In this document: one piece after another, positions 16,972-25,816 of the stretch
Numbering within the stretch: position 1 is the stretch's first letter
Layout of the letters: each line of letters begins with the position of its first letter
From: Bradyrhizobium arachidis
Lineage (GTDB): Bacteria > Pseudomonadota > Alphaproteobacteria > Rhizobiales > Xanthobacteraceae
Reading direction: 5' to 3'
Length of the DNA: 64,000 nucleotides
Assembly (NCBI RefSeq): GCF_015291705.1
Contig: NZ_CP030050.1
Coordinates: 3,038,001 to 3,102,000 of the forward strand
Translations under genes and position numbers: made by a program
Notes under the pieces: model-generated
What the model saw: only the letters and a program-made list of their open reading frames with translations
The model's database searches: none
What the model was told of the DNA's origin: nothing

Positions 16972-17754
16972 ATGAACAAGGTCGTCGAGAAGCCGAAGAA
17001 ATACTCCCTGGTCGAGCGCACGCCGGCCGCGACGTTCGAGGAGGAGCGGCTGCATCGCAAGCAGCGGCTTGCCGCAACCTTCCGCCTGTTCTCGCGCTAC
17101 GGTTTCGATCAGGGCCTCGCAGGCCATGTCACCGTGCGCGATCCGGAGTTTCCCGAACGGTTCTGGATCAACCCGCTGTCGAAGCATTTCAGCCAGATCA
17201 AGGTGTCCGACCTTCAACTGGTCGATCACGACGGCAACATCCTGATCGGCGACAAGCCGATCAACCAGGCCGGCTTCGTGATTCACTCGGCGATCCACGC
17301 GGCGCATCCGGAAGTGATCGCGGCGGCCCACACCCATTCGACCTACGGCAAGGCGTGGTCGGCGCTCGGTCGTCTGCTCGATCCGCTGACGCAGGACTCC
17401 TGCGCGTTCTACGAGGATCACGTGCTATTCGATCCCTTCTCCGGCGTCGTGCTGGAGGCGGAAGAGGGCCGCAAGATCGCACAGGCGCTGGGATCGAAGA
17501 AGGCCGCCATCTTGCAGAACCACGGCCTGCTCACGGTCGGACCGACCATCGAGGCGGCCGCATGGTGGTACATCGCGATGGACAATGCCGCGCGCGCTCA
17601 GTTGCTTGCCGAGGCCGCCGGCACCCCAAAGCCGATCCCGCACGAGATCGCCAGCCTGACCTCGCGGCAGGTCGGTACGCACAAGGGCGGCTATTTCAGC
17701 TTCCAGCCGCTCTGGGACTGGATTACCGAGGCCGAGCCGGATCTGTTCAACTAG
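16972..17754 (+). CDS. Class II aldolase/adducin family protein
   Basis: A 260-residue class II aldolase-family protein. Zinc ligands are seen as AHTHS (His120, His122) and LQNHGLLTVG (His184); GLAGHVTVRDP near residue 48 is the conserved phosphate/substrate loop. The start is the ATG at 16972 after AAAGGAG. Members cleave or decarboxylate sugar-phosphate or hydroxy-oxo substrates; some, in sulfolactaldehyde or C4 pathways, act with dehydrogenases like the preceding gene. Its 3' end overlaps the convergent flavoprotein gene by eight bases. The substrate is not known. Confidence 0.9.
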   Translation: MNKVVEKPKKYSLVERTPAATFEEERLHRKQRLAATFRLFSRYGFDQGLAGHVTVRDPEFPERFWINPLSKHFSQIKVSDLQLVDHDGNILIGDKPINQAGFVIHSAIHAAHPEVIAAAHTHSTYGKAWSALGRLLDPLTQDSCAFYEDHVLFDPFSGVVLEAEEGRKIAQALGSKKAAILQNHGLLTVGPTIEAAAWWYIAMDNAARAQLLAEAAGTPKPIPHEIASLTSRQVGTHKGGYFSFQPLWDWITEAEPDLFN

Positions 17755-19105
17755 CGATCACGGTCTCGCGAAGCCGCCCGGCCAGCTCCGCGCATTGCTG
17801 CCGGATGTCGGGAACGGCAATGATCTCCCAGAACGCGGCCCGCGTCAGCGGGCCGACGGCATAGAGCCGGCGAGAGGGAGATCCGTCACGATTGACAATT
17901 GCACAGTCGGGCGTGACGTCGATGCCGATCCGCAGCGGATCGATGCGGGCAAGGCCTTGGTCGAGCAGGCTGCGGACGGCCGGGTTGGTGCTGGCGGCTG
18001 GATCCCGGACGATCCCGGTGCAGTCGACGATGGCTCCGACCTCAAGCTCGGACGTCTCGGTTTGACCGCGTCTGCGGTAGCGAACGATGGCGCCGCCGGA
18101 GTTCGGCGCGATGCTGGCAAGCTTGCCGGCGATAACCGTCAGCCGCCTTATGGCGAGGGCCTCCGCGATGCGCGCCTCGACCTCCGGCGCGGTGCGATGG
18201 CGATGGACATCCCACCAGGCGCGGGCGTGCTCCAGGAAGCGGCGCTTCGAGCTCAATGGCAGCTCCTGCCAAAGCCGCTGGGTGAAGGGCCTGATTGCGT
18301 CGATCGCACCGCGCCACTCGCCGCCCTCGGCGACGTGCAGCTCGATGCGGCGACGAAACCAGCGTAGCAGCGGCCCGATCTCGGCGCCGAACGGAATCTC
18401 GCGTTCAGTGAAGCGCATCGGATCGACGCGTCGGTGCGCTCTCGGTAGGAGGCCGCGCCGCGACATTGCGACGATCTGGCCCTGATGTCCGTAGCGAAGC
18501 AACGACAGGACATAGTCGACCATCGAGAGACCCGTGCCGAGGATGAGCACGGTGGCCTTCGTGTCGATGCCGGCGTCGGTGGGTGAGGCCCAGGGTTCTG
18601 CATGACCCGCCAGCAGCGGGGCCGCGGCGTCATGGCCGGTCGCGAGAATGGCCGTGCTGCCGGTGATGCATGTTCCGTCGGCAAGGGTGACTGCGACGTC
18701 GGAGGGATTTTCCCGGATCGACACGCACTCTCCGCGCACGATGGTCAGGCCTTGTGTCCCGTCGCGCGATCTCAGCGGCGCGATCAGATCGACGAGATAG
18801 TCGCCGTAGGTTTGCCGCGGAACGAAGCAATAGGGATCGGGACACAGCGGCCCGCCGGGCCGTGCACACAGCCAGTTCCAGAAATGTTCGGGATCGTCGG
18901 GTAGCGCGCTCATGTTCGTCACGCGCACATTGAGGAGATGCTCGGGATTGCCTGCATGATAGGCAAGTCCGCGTCCGATCTCGGGCCGCTTTTCAATCAG
19001 GGTCACGCGGAGGCCAGAGGGATTGTTCTTCAGGAGCTGAAAGGCGAGGAGGACGCCGCTGGCGCCTCCCCCGATGACGATCGCGTGCCGCCCCTCCGGA
19101 CTCAT
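17747..19105 (-). CDS. YdhS/HpyO-like FAD/NAD(P)-binding protein
   Basis: A 452-residue protein of the FAD-NAD(P)-binding family (NAD_binding_9-like), related to E. coli YdhS, whose function is unsettled. The FAD fold is HAIVIGGGASGVLLAFQLL (residues 7-25); LNVRVTNMSALPDDPEHFW is a family hallmark, and VLILGTGLSMVDYVLSL is the second dinucleotide fold. It is convergent with the class II aldolase gene. The next 158 bp (19106-19263) separate it from the LysR gene, which runs the same way. It may oxidise an amine or hydroxyl substrate; no specific call is possible. Confidence 0.8.
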   Translation of the reverse strand: MSPEGRHAIVIGGGASGVLLAFQLLKNNPSGLRVTLIEKRPEIGRGLAYHAGNPEHLLNVRVTNMSALPDDPEHFWNWLCARPGGPLCPDPYCFVPRQTYGDYLVDLIAPLRSRDGTQGLTIVRGECVSIRENPSDVAVTLADGTCITGSTAILATGHDAAAPLLAGHAEPWASPTDAGIDTKATVLILGTGLSMVDYVLSLLRYGHQGQIVAMSRRGLLPRAHRRVDPMRFTEREIPFGAEIGPLLRWFRRRIELHVAEGGEWRGAIDAIRPFTQRLWQELPLSSKRRFLEHARAWWDVHRHRTAPEVEARIAEALAIRRLTVIAGKLASIAPNSGGAIVRYRRRGQTETSELEVGAIVDCTGIVRDPAASTNPAVRSLLDQGLARIDPLRIGIDVTPDCAIVNRDGSPSRRLYAVGPLTRAAFWEIIAVPDIRQQCAELAGRLRETVIAS

Positions 19106-19263
19106 CGTGCCGCCCCCCGTTTCGATCGCTCAGTCAACGCCGCAGGACCGGGGAAGCTTTACCGTTCAAATGCGTTGATAGTCAGACAAGTGCGATATTC
19201 TATTCTTCACCAGATCAAGAGTGGTGACGCTCCGTTCAATCGCCATTTGCTGGAACGATCTTG

Positions 19264-20178
19264 TCAAAGTTCCTTGCAAACACGATTGACCAATTCGATG
19301 AACCAGCGCAGCGCCGGATCCGCCATGGCGCGGCGGGTGTGGAGCAGGTCGATATTGAACGCCTCGACATCGTAGGGAACCGGAACGACGGATACGCCGG
19401 CGGCAGCCGCGAAGCGGCGCGCGATGCGCTCGGCCATGGTCGCCACCAGATCGGTTCCGGCGACTGTAAATGGCACCGCGACGACGTGGGCGAGCGTGAT
19501 CGCAGTCCTGCGTTTGCGTCCGTGCCGGCTCAGCATCGTGTCGATAGCGCCAGGAAGCCCGTCGCCGCCGGCGGATGAGAACAGCACATGCGGAAGACGC
19601 GCGTAGTCGTCCTTCGTGAGCCGCGCCTTCCCTTTGGTGCGCCTGGCGTCACGAATGCAGACGAAGTTCTCCGCGAACAGTGTGCATCGGGTGATGCGTT
19701 GGGACGCGGGAAGATGGCCGCCGATCAACGCGTCGACATCGCCGCGCTCGAGGCTCGCGACACTCGCGGCCGGATCGATGATGGGACGCACCACGAGATC
19801 AATCCCCGGAGCCTCCCGCCGCAGCGCCTCGACCAGCGGTGGCACCACGACGTGGTCGCCATAATCGGTCGCGGCAATCGACAGGCGGCGGCTGACTGTT
19901 GCCGGATTGAACGCTGATGTGGGCGCGAGCACACCCCTGATCTGTGCCAGTGCGTCGCTGATCGGTTGGGTCAGCGCCAGCGCCTTGGCCGTCGGCTGCA
20001 TACCGGAGGCCGAGCGCACGAAAAGCTCGTCACCAAACAGCGCGCGCAGTCGCATCAACGCGCTGCTCATCGATGGTTGCGCCAAGCCGACGCGTTCGCC
20101 GGCGCGGGTCACATGGCGCTCCTCCATCAGCGCCTCGAAGGCAACCAGGAGGTTAAGGTCAACGGAAGCCAAATTCAT
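19264..20178 (-). CDS. LysR-family transcriptional regulator
   Basis: A 304-residue LysR regulator. The N-terminal helix-turn-helix covers about residues 5-62, with VDLNLLVAFEALMEERHVTR, AGERVGLAQPSMSSALMRLR and LFGDELFVRS. The C-terminal two-lobe effector domain follows. Start choice: ATGs at 20178 or 20181 fit the family; the frame is open to 20280, but that would overlap the divergent transporter. It is divergent from the BASS transporter, its likely target. The 5' end sits on a direct repeat (20180-20205) that may be its autoregulatory site. Confidence 0.9.
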   Translation of the reverse strand: MNLASVDLNLLVAFEALMEERHVTRAGERVGLAQPSMSSALMRLRALFGDELFVRSASGMQPTAKALALTQPISDALAQIRGVLAPTSAFNPATVSRRLSIAATDYGDHVVVPPLVEALRREAPGIDLVVRPIIDPAASVASLERGDVDALIGGHLPASQRITRCTLFAENFVCIRDARRTKGKARLTKDDYARLPHVLFSSAGGDGLPGAIDTMLSRHGRKRRTAITLAHVVAVPFTVAGTDLVATMAERIARRFAAAAGVSVVPVPYDVEAFNIDLLHTRRAMADPALRWFIELVNRVCKEL

Positions 20179-20179
20179 C

Positions 20180-20205
20180 ATAGCAATGATAGGCATAGCA
20201 ATAAT
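20180..20205. repeat. Tandem 11-bp direct repeat at the LysR/transporter divergence
   Basis: ATAGCAATGAT (20180-20190) and ATAGCAATAAT (20195-20205) are repeated in the same orientation with a 15-bp period and one mismatch. The pair lies across or just before the LysR start and about 60-90 bp upstream of the transporter start. A regulator binding site is possible; if the LysR gene began further upstream the repeat would be coding. Confidence 0.4.
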
Positions 20206-20267
20206 CGATTTCAAGAATGTCGTGAGGTGTGGTCCTCTGATCCAAACGACGTGACTGGACGAGGCGT

Positions 20268-21191
20268 ATGCGACCCTCACTCCTGCGCCTCATCCCGCGC
20301 GGACCGACATTGCTGGCGCTCGGCGTCCTGCTTGGGCTCGCCTTTCCTGTTCTCGCGGATCTGGCGCGCCCGCTGATGCCGACCACGATCTTCCTGATCG
20401 TGCTCGGAACGCTGTTGCGGATCGACAGCCAGGCTGTCATCGCGGCGCTGCGGCGGCCATCACTCTCCGTGCTGCTCCCCGCAATCGTCATGGTGGCCTG
20501 TCCGCTGCTGGTCGGTGCTGCCGGGCATGCCTTGAGCCTTGCTCCGGAACTCGCGCTTGCAATTGTGCTTGCCGTCTCGGCGCCGCCGTCGAGCGGAACG
20601 GCGGCGGTGATACGCATGCTCGGGCTCGACGGCGCAGTGCCACTCGTGGTGACGGTGCTGTCTATGGTGCTGGCGCCGGTCACCGTGCCGCTTCTTGCCG
20701 GTTGGTTCGGGGGACTGGAGATTAGCGCGCTCGAGCTCGCGCTTCGTCTGGCGCTGTTGATCGGCAGCGCTGAAGGCGTGGCGTTCCTGGTCCGGCGGCA
20801 TGCGGCCTCGATGCTGGCGGCCCATGGCGCGGTAGTCGATGGGACCATCGTCGCGGCGCTCCTCGTCTTTGCCATTGCGACCATGGCCGGCATTCGCGCG
20901 CAGATCGCGGCGGATGTGCAGGCCGCCATGCTCTGCCTGGGACTCGCCTTTACCTGCAACATCGCCCTTCAGGCGGCGGGGGCCATACTGCTGCCCGGCA
21001 GTTTGGGCCAGCGCCTGACTATCGGACTCATCCTCGGCAATCGCAATGTAGGCCTGGTCTGGTCGGCGCTGGGAGCCGCCGCCTCGCCGCGCATGGCCCT
21101 ATACTTCGCCGCGACGCAATTTCCGATCTACCTTCTGCCGCGGCTGATCGAGACATTGATCAGCCGTAAAACTAAAGAGGCCAAGCCGTGA
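20268..21191 (+). CDS. Bile acid:sodium symporter (BASS)-like transporter
   Basis: A 307-residue membrane protein with about nine hydrophobic segments, resembling the SBF/BASS fold. Loops such as LAVSAPPSSGTAAVIRMLGL in the middle and LGNRNVGLVWSALG near the end match the two crossover regions of the family. It would carry an organic anion across the inner membrane. It overlaps the DUF2891 gene as GTGA and is divergent from the LysR gene. The substrate is unknown. Confidence 0.78.
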   Translation: MRPSLLRLIPRGPTLLALGVLLGLAFPVLADLARPLMPTTIFLIVLGTLLRIDSQAVIAALRRPSLSVLLPAIVMVACPLLVGAAGHALSLAPELALAIVLAVSAPPSSGTAAVIRMLGLDGAVPLVVTVLSMVLAPVTVPLLAGWFGGLEISALELALRLALLIGSAEGVAFLVRRHAASMLAAHGAVVDGTIVAALLVFAIATMAGIRAQIAADVQAAMLCLGLAFTCNIALQAAGAILLPGSLGQRLTIGLILGNRNVGLVWSALGAAASPRMALYFAATQFPIYLLPRLIETLISRKTKEAKP

Positions 21192-22201
21192 CCACACCCC
21201 ATCTCACCCTCGACCATGCCCAGCATTTCGCCCGCATTGCGCTTGGCCATGTCGGGCGGGAATATCCCAACAATGTGGACCACGCACTGGCCGAACCGTC
21301 GGACGCCCGCACGCCGAGCCAGCTGCATCCAATCTTCTACGGCAGCTACGACTGGCACTCCTGCGTCCACAGCTACTGGATGCTGGCGCGACTGCTGCGC
21401 CGCTTTCCGGATTTTGCGGCGGCCTCCGACATCCGCACGCTGTTCGACACGCAGTTCGTACCCGAGAAGGTCGCTGCTGAGCGCGCTTACTTCGCTCGCC
21501 CGACCGCCCGTGGCTTCAAGCGGCCCTATGGCTGGGGCTGGCTGCTGAAGCTCGCGACCGAGCTCGCGCTCCACCCCGACGATCGCTGGAGCCGCAATCT
21601 CGTACCCCTGGCCGACATCATCGCGCAGCGCTTTCACGATTTTCTACCGTTGGCGCATTATCCCGTACGCGTCGGCACACATTTCAATACGGCGTTTGGC
21701 TTGCGGATGGCAGCGGACTACGCCGGTATCAAGGGGGATGAGGCGCTGGCCAGGCTGCTGCGCGAGACCGGCCATCGCTGGTATGGCGAGGACAGCGACT
21801 GCCCGGCCTGGGGTGAGCCGAGCGGCGATGATTTCCAATCCTCGGCTCTCATCGAGGCCGAGTGCATGCGGCGCCTATTGCCGCCGGATGCGTTCCTGTC
21901 CTGGTTCGATCGGTTCCTGCCGCGGCTCGTCGAAAAGCAGCCGGCAACGCTGTTCAGGCCTGCGACGGTCACCGACCGCACGGATGGCAAGATTGCCCAT
22001 CTCGACGGGCTCAATCTCAGCCGGGCCTGGTGCTGGCGTTCTCTCGGTAATGCGTTGCCGGCAGGCGACCCCCGTCGCGCCATTGCCCACGAAGCGGCGC
22101 GCGAGCACCTGGCCGCGGGCCTTCCACATATCGCCGAGCACTATATGGGCGAGCACTGGCTCGCGAGTTTTGCCGTGCTTGCCCTTGATAATGACAACTG
22201 A
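21188..22201 (+). CDS. DUF2891 domain-containing protein
   Basis: A 337-residue soluble protein assigned to DUF2891 by its motifs GREYPNNVDHAL, HPIFYGSYDWHSCVHSYWML, ARGFKRPYGWGWLLKL and NTAFGLRMAADYA. The fold looks like an alpha/alpha barrel, and the function is unknown. The start is the GTG at 21188, overlapping the transporter stop. It is a translationally coupled partner of the BASS-like gene. Its 3' end is 21 bp from the convergent ABC ATPase gene. Confidence 0.85.
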   Translation: MTTPHLTLDHAQHFARIALGHVGREYPNNVDHALAEPSDARTPSQLHPIFYGSYDWHSCVHSYWMLARLLRRFPDFAAASDIRTLFDTQFVPEKVAAERAYFARPTARGFKRPYGWGWLLKLATELALHPDDRWSRNLVPLADIIAQRFHDFLPLAHYPVRVGTHFNTAFGLRMAADYAGIKGDEALARLLRETGHRWYGEDSDCPAWGEPSGDDFQSSALIEAECMRRLLPPDAFLSWFDRFLPRLVEKQPATLFRPATVTDRTDGKIAHLDGLNLSRAWCWRSLGNALPAGDPRRAIAHEAAREHLAAGLPHIAEHYMGEHWLASFAVLALDNDN

Positions 22202-22222
22202 GCAGGCGAGGGCTGCCTGCGG

Positions 22223-23947
22223 TTATTCCGCAGCGGCCATCAGCCAGGGACGCGCGTGCGGAACGTTTGCAGCGCCGGCGACACCTGACGGGATCGAGGC
22301 CAGCAGCGACTTCGTATAGGGCTGCTGCGGATTGTCGAAGATCTCGGTGACGGCTCCATGCTCGACGATGCGTCCGCGGTGCATCACCGAGACGGTGTGG
22401 GCGAGCTGGCGCACCAGCGCCAGGTCGTGGGAGACGAACACATAGGTCAGGCCGAGATTGGCCTGCAGCGAGAGCAGGACTTCGACGATGTCGGCCTGGA
22501 CGCTGACGTCGAGTGCGGAGGTGGGCTCGTCGAGTACGATCACGTCGGGCTTGAGCACCAGCGACCGGGCGATGGCGACACGCTGGCGCTGGCCGCCTGA
22601 CAGGGCCGCTGGCTTGCGGGAGAGCAGGTGCTCGGCCAGTCCGACGTCGGTCAAAGCCTCGCGGACCCGCGCGTCGCGCTCCTTGCGCGTCCCGACCTTG
22701 AAACGGTCGAGCGGCTCGCGCACCAGCTGCTCGACCGTCCAGGTCGGATCGAGCGAGGTGAACGGATTCTGGTAGACCAACTGAAGGTGGCGCCACGCCG
22801 AGCGCAGGGCCTCGGGCGAGCGACCGTTGATCTGCTCGCCTGCGACCGAAATGGTCCCGTGGTCGGGCTGCTCGAGGCCCAGCAGCAGCCGGACCGCGGT
22901 CGTCTTGCCTGACCCGGACTCGCCGACCAGAGCATGCGTGGTGCCAGCCGGAACGGCGAACGACAAATCGCTGGCGGCCGTCAGCGTCTTGCCGTCGACG
23001 GTGAAAGTCTTCGTGACGGCGCTGACCTCGATCTTCGGTGCCGCGCCGGCGCCGGTCTTGAGGGCACAAAAACCTGTATCGCGCAGCGCGGCGTAACGAT
23101 CGGGGTTGAGCGCCGGGACATCCGCGCGAAGCTTCCTGGCGTAGGCCGACGCCGGCGAGGAGAAGACGGCTGCGGTGCGGCCGGCCTCCTGGATGACGCC
23201 GTCCTTGAGCACCACGAGCGAGTTCGCGCGTTCGGCGGCGATCGCAAGGTCGTGGGTAATGAGCAGAAGGCTGATCTTGTGATCGTGCTGCAACCGCGTG
23301 AGCAGATCGAGGATGCGCTTCTGGATCGTGACGTCGAGCGCGGAGGTCGGCTCGTCCGCGACCAGCAGAGCCGGCCGAGGAAGGATCGCAAGGCCGATCA
23401 GCACGCGCTGGAGCATGCCGCCGGACAGCTGGTGCGGGTAGGAGTCATAGACACGTTGCGGGTTGTCGAGCCCGACCTCGGCGAACGTCTCAAGGATGAG
23501 TTGCTTGCGGAGCGCCATGTCCGGCTCGTCGAGGAGTGCTGCGGCCTCTTGTGCCTGGCCACCGATCGTCCGCACCGGATTGAGCGAGTTGGCGGGATCC
23601 TGCGGGACGAACCCGATGGCTCGTCCTCGCAAGGGGCGGAAGCCGCGCTCGGACATTCCCAGCACGTCCTGGCCGTCGAACGCGACGCGGCCAGTGGCGC
23701 GTCCGCCGCTGGGGAGCAGCCGCAGCACCGCGCGGGCGATCGTCGATTTGCCCGAGCCGGACTCCCCGATAAGGGCGAGGCTCTCGCCGCGGCCGAGTTC
23801 AAACCCGACATTGGTCACGACCTCATGCGGCCCGTAGGAGACCGAGAGGCCGTCGACCCGGAGCAACGGAAGCGGACGCAGCGGCAACGGCGCGGTGAGC
23901 TCCGCGCGCGTAAATGTGTGGGAGGTCAGTCTGTCTTGCGCAGCCAT
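22223..23947 (-). CDS. Dipeptide/oligopeptide-type ABC transporter, double ATPase
   Basis: A 574-residue fused ATPase with two ABC domains, like GsiA or a DppD-DppF fusion. Walker A motifs are GESGSGKS (61-68) and GESGSGKT (342-349); signatures HQLSGGMLQR and LSGGQRQRVAI are each followed by ADEPTSALDV or LDEPTSALDV. The true start is the ATG at 23947, overlapping the permease gene. It powers the permeases at 23926-25781. The ligand class is probably peptide-like or another cationic solute. Confidence 0.93.
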   Translation of the reverse strand: MAAQDRLTSHTFTRAELTAPLPLRPLPLLRVDGLSVSYGPHEVVTNVGFELGRGESLALIGESGSGKSTIARAVLRLLPSGGRATGRVAFDGQDVLGMSERGFRPLRGRAIGFVPQDPANSLNPVRTIGGQAQEAAALLDEPDMALRKQLILETFAEVGLDNPQRVYDSYPHQLSGGMLQRVLIGLAILPRPALLVADEPTSALDVTIQKRILDLLTRLQHDHKISLLLITHDLAIAAERANSLVVLKDGVIQEAGRTAAVFSSPASAYARKLRADVPALNPDRYAALRDTGFCALKTGAGAAPKIEVSAVTKTFTVDGKTLTAASDLSFAVPAGTTHALVGESGSGKTTAVRLLLGLEQPDHGTISVAGEQINGRSPEALRSAWRHLQLVYQNPFTSLDPTWTVEQLVREPLDRFKVGTRKERDARVREALTDVGLAEHLLSRKPAALSGGQRQRVAIARSLVLKPDVIVLDEPTSALDVSVQADIVEVLLSLQANLGLTYVFVSHDLALVRQLAHTVSVMHRGRIVEHGAVTEIFDNPQQPYTKSLLASIPSGVAGAANVPHARPWLMAAAE

Positions 23948-24774
23948 CGGCTGATCCTGTTCACGGAGAGGACGGTCGCGATCGTGACGAAGGCGGGCGC
24001 GTACACCAGCCACGGCCATTTGAGGTAATCCTTGCCGATCGAGATCAGCAGGCCCCAGTCGGAGGCGGGAGGCGGATCGCCGTAACCGAGGAAGGCGAGG
24101 CTCGCGATCACCAGGATCGACAGGCCGAATTGCAGCACTGTGAGTGGAATCACCGAGCGCGATGCGTTCGGCAGCACGTGCCGCAACAGGATGTGCCAGC
24201 GCGAGCCGCCCATCAGGAACGCCGCCTCGACGAAAGTCGCTTGCCGGGTCTTGATCACTTCCGAGCGCATCACCCGCGCAAACACGGCCACCGCCGAGAC
24301 ACCGGTCGCGATCGCAGCGTTGGTGGTGTCGAAACCGATCGCGGTGACGACGATGACTGCCAGCAGGAAGTTCGGGATCGCCAGCAGCACGTCGACCAGG
24401 CGAGCGAGCACGATGTCGACCCAGCCGCCGAGGAAGCCTGCAAGCAAGCCGATCAGGCCGCCAGCGACGGCGGCGATGGCGACGGCGATGAGTGCGCTCG
24501 TCACCGAGGACGCCGTGCCATAGACAACGCGGGTGTAGAGGTCGCGGCCGAGGTGATCGGTGCCGAACCAGTGTGCGGCACTCGGGCTCAGCAATTTCTC
24601 GGCGGGAACACCGACGATCGGGCTATGATTCGTGAACAGGCCTGGCGCCAGCGACCAGGCAATCACGATCAGGATGACCGCGAATGAAAGCGCGACAGTT
24701 GGCGGCACGCGAAAAGCTGTCAGCCGGCTGATCGCGGTGACGCGCGAGGCAGAGGAGAAGGAGGCGAGAATCAT
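23926..24774 (-). CDS. DppC-type ABC transporter permease
   Basis: A 282-residue inner-membrane permease. The N-terminal segment, then the periplasmic HWFGTDHLGRDLYTRVVYGT, and the coupling loop RSEVIKTRQATFVEAAFLMG are typical of DppC/OppC. About six membrane segments. It overlaps the DppB-type gene by four bases and the ATPase gene by 22 bases, so the operon order is binding protein, DppB, DppC, ATPase. Confidence 0.93.
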   Translation of the reverse strand: MILASFSSASRVTAISRLTAFRVPPTVALSFAVILIVIAWSLAPGLFTNHSPIVGVPAEKLLSPSAAHWFGTDHLGRDLYTRVVYGTASSVTSALIAVAIAAVAGGLIGLLAGFLGGWVDIVLARLVDVLLAIPNFLLAVIVVTAIGFDTTNAAIATGVSAVAVFARVMRSEVIKTRQATFVEAAFLMGGSRWHILLRHVLPNASRSVIPLTVLQFGLSILVIASLAFLGYGDPPPASDWGLLISIGKDYLKWPWLVYAPAFVTIATVLSVNRISRWLRKTD

Positions 24775-25781
24775 GATGTGACCGCCGCGGTTGTTGCAGC
24801 GGCGCTATCGTCCGCGGTGGTCGGGCGGACCCTGCGACCGCCGATCAGCTTCACGCGCGGGTCGAGCAGCGGGTAGACGAGGTCGGCGATCAAATTGACG
24901 AGCACGAACACGACTGCCGCGAGCGAGACGACCGCTTGCAGCACGGGCAAATCCTGCGTGCTCACCGAGCGCTGCACCAGACTGCCGATGCCGGTGCGGC
25001 CGAACACCGTCTCGGTGATCAGCGAGCCGCCGAGCAGCTCGCCGATGGCGAGCGCGATGACGGTGACGACCGGGAGTGAAGAGGGCTTGAGCAAATGCCT
25101 GGCAAACAGACGCACCTGCGTCAGACCACGGCTGCGCGCAACGGCGGCGTATTCCTGGTCTGACTCCTTGTCGAGGTTCGCGATCAGCACCTCGGCGATC
25201 CGAGCGGAGACGGGCACCCCGAGCGCGATCGCGGCGAAAAAGGTGGCCCAGAAGCTATCCGGTGCAATCACGCGAAACAGTCCGAGCTGGAACCCGAAGA
25301 TGTGGATCAGCGCCAGGCTGATCACGAAATTGGGCACCGACAGGAACAACGACGGGAAACCGCGCAGCAAGCCCTGGCCGAAACGTTTCGGAAGGAACTG
25401 CGTGCCGTAGGCGATCGTCAGCGCCAGCAGCAGCGCGATGGCGAACGCCGAGGATGCAAGGAGCAGCGTTGACGGGAGAACTTCGGCGATCAGGGTCGTC
25501 ACCGGCCGGCTGGACCGCATCGACAAGCCGAGGTCGCCGGTCACGAAGTTGGACAAAGACGTCCAGAGCTGGACTGGAATCGGCCTGTCTAGCCCCTGGG
25601 CGGCAATGATCTGCCTGATCTGGTCCTCGGTGAACCCGTTCTGCGGGTCGCGCAGCACGTTGGTGATGGGATCGCCGGGCAGAATGCTGACGACGACGAA
25701 GGTGAAGACGTAGGCCAGCAGGATGACGACGACGGCCTGGGCGAAACGCTTCGCGGCATAGGACAGGTAGGCGCTTCTCAT
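24771..25781 (-). CDS. DppB-type ABC transporter permease
   Basis: A 336-residue permease. The DppB hallmarks are FVVVSILPGDPITNVLRD at the N-terminus and the coupling loop KESDQEYAAVARSRGLTQ, with LITETVFGRTGIGSLVQR near the C-terminus. It starts 35 bp after the binding-protein gene and overlaps the DppC-type gene as ATGA. Confidence 0.93.
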   Translation of the reverse strand: MRSAYLSYAAKRFAQAVVVILLAYVFTFVVVSILPGDPITNVLRDPQNGFTEDQIRQIIAAQGLDRPIPVQLWTSLSNFVTGDLGLSMRSSRPVTTLIAEVLPSTLLLASSAFAIALLLALTIAYGTQFLPKRFGQGLLRGFPSLFLSVPNFVISLALIHIFGFQLGLFRVIAPDSFWATFFAAIALGVPVSARIAEVLIANLDKESDQEYAAVARSRGLTQVRLFARHLLKPSSLPVVTVIALAIGELLGGSLITETVFGRTGIGSLVQRSVSTQDLPVLQAVVSLAAVVFVLVNLIADLVYPLLDPRVKLIGGRRVRPTTADDSAAATTAAVTS

Positions 25782-25816
25782 GCCGGTCGCCTCAGGCTGC
25801 TTGGTTGCACGACGCC

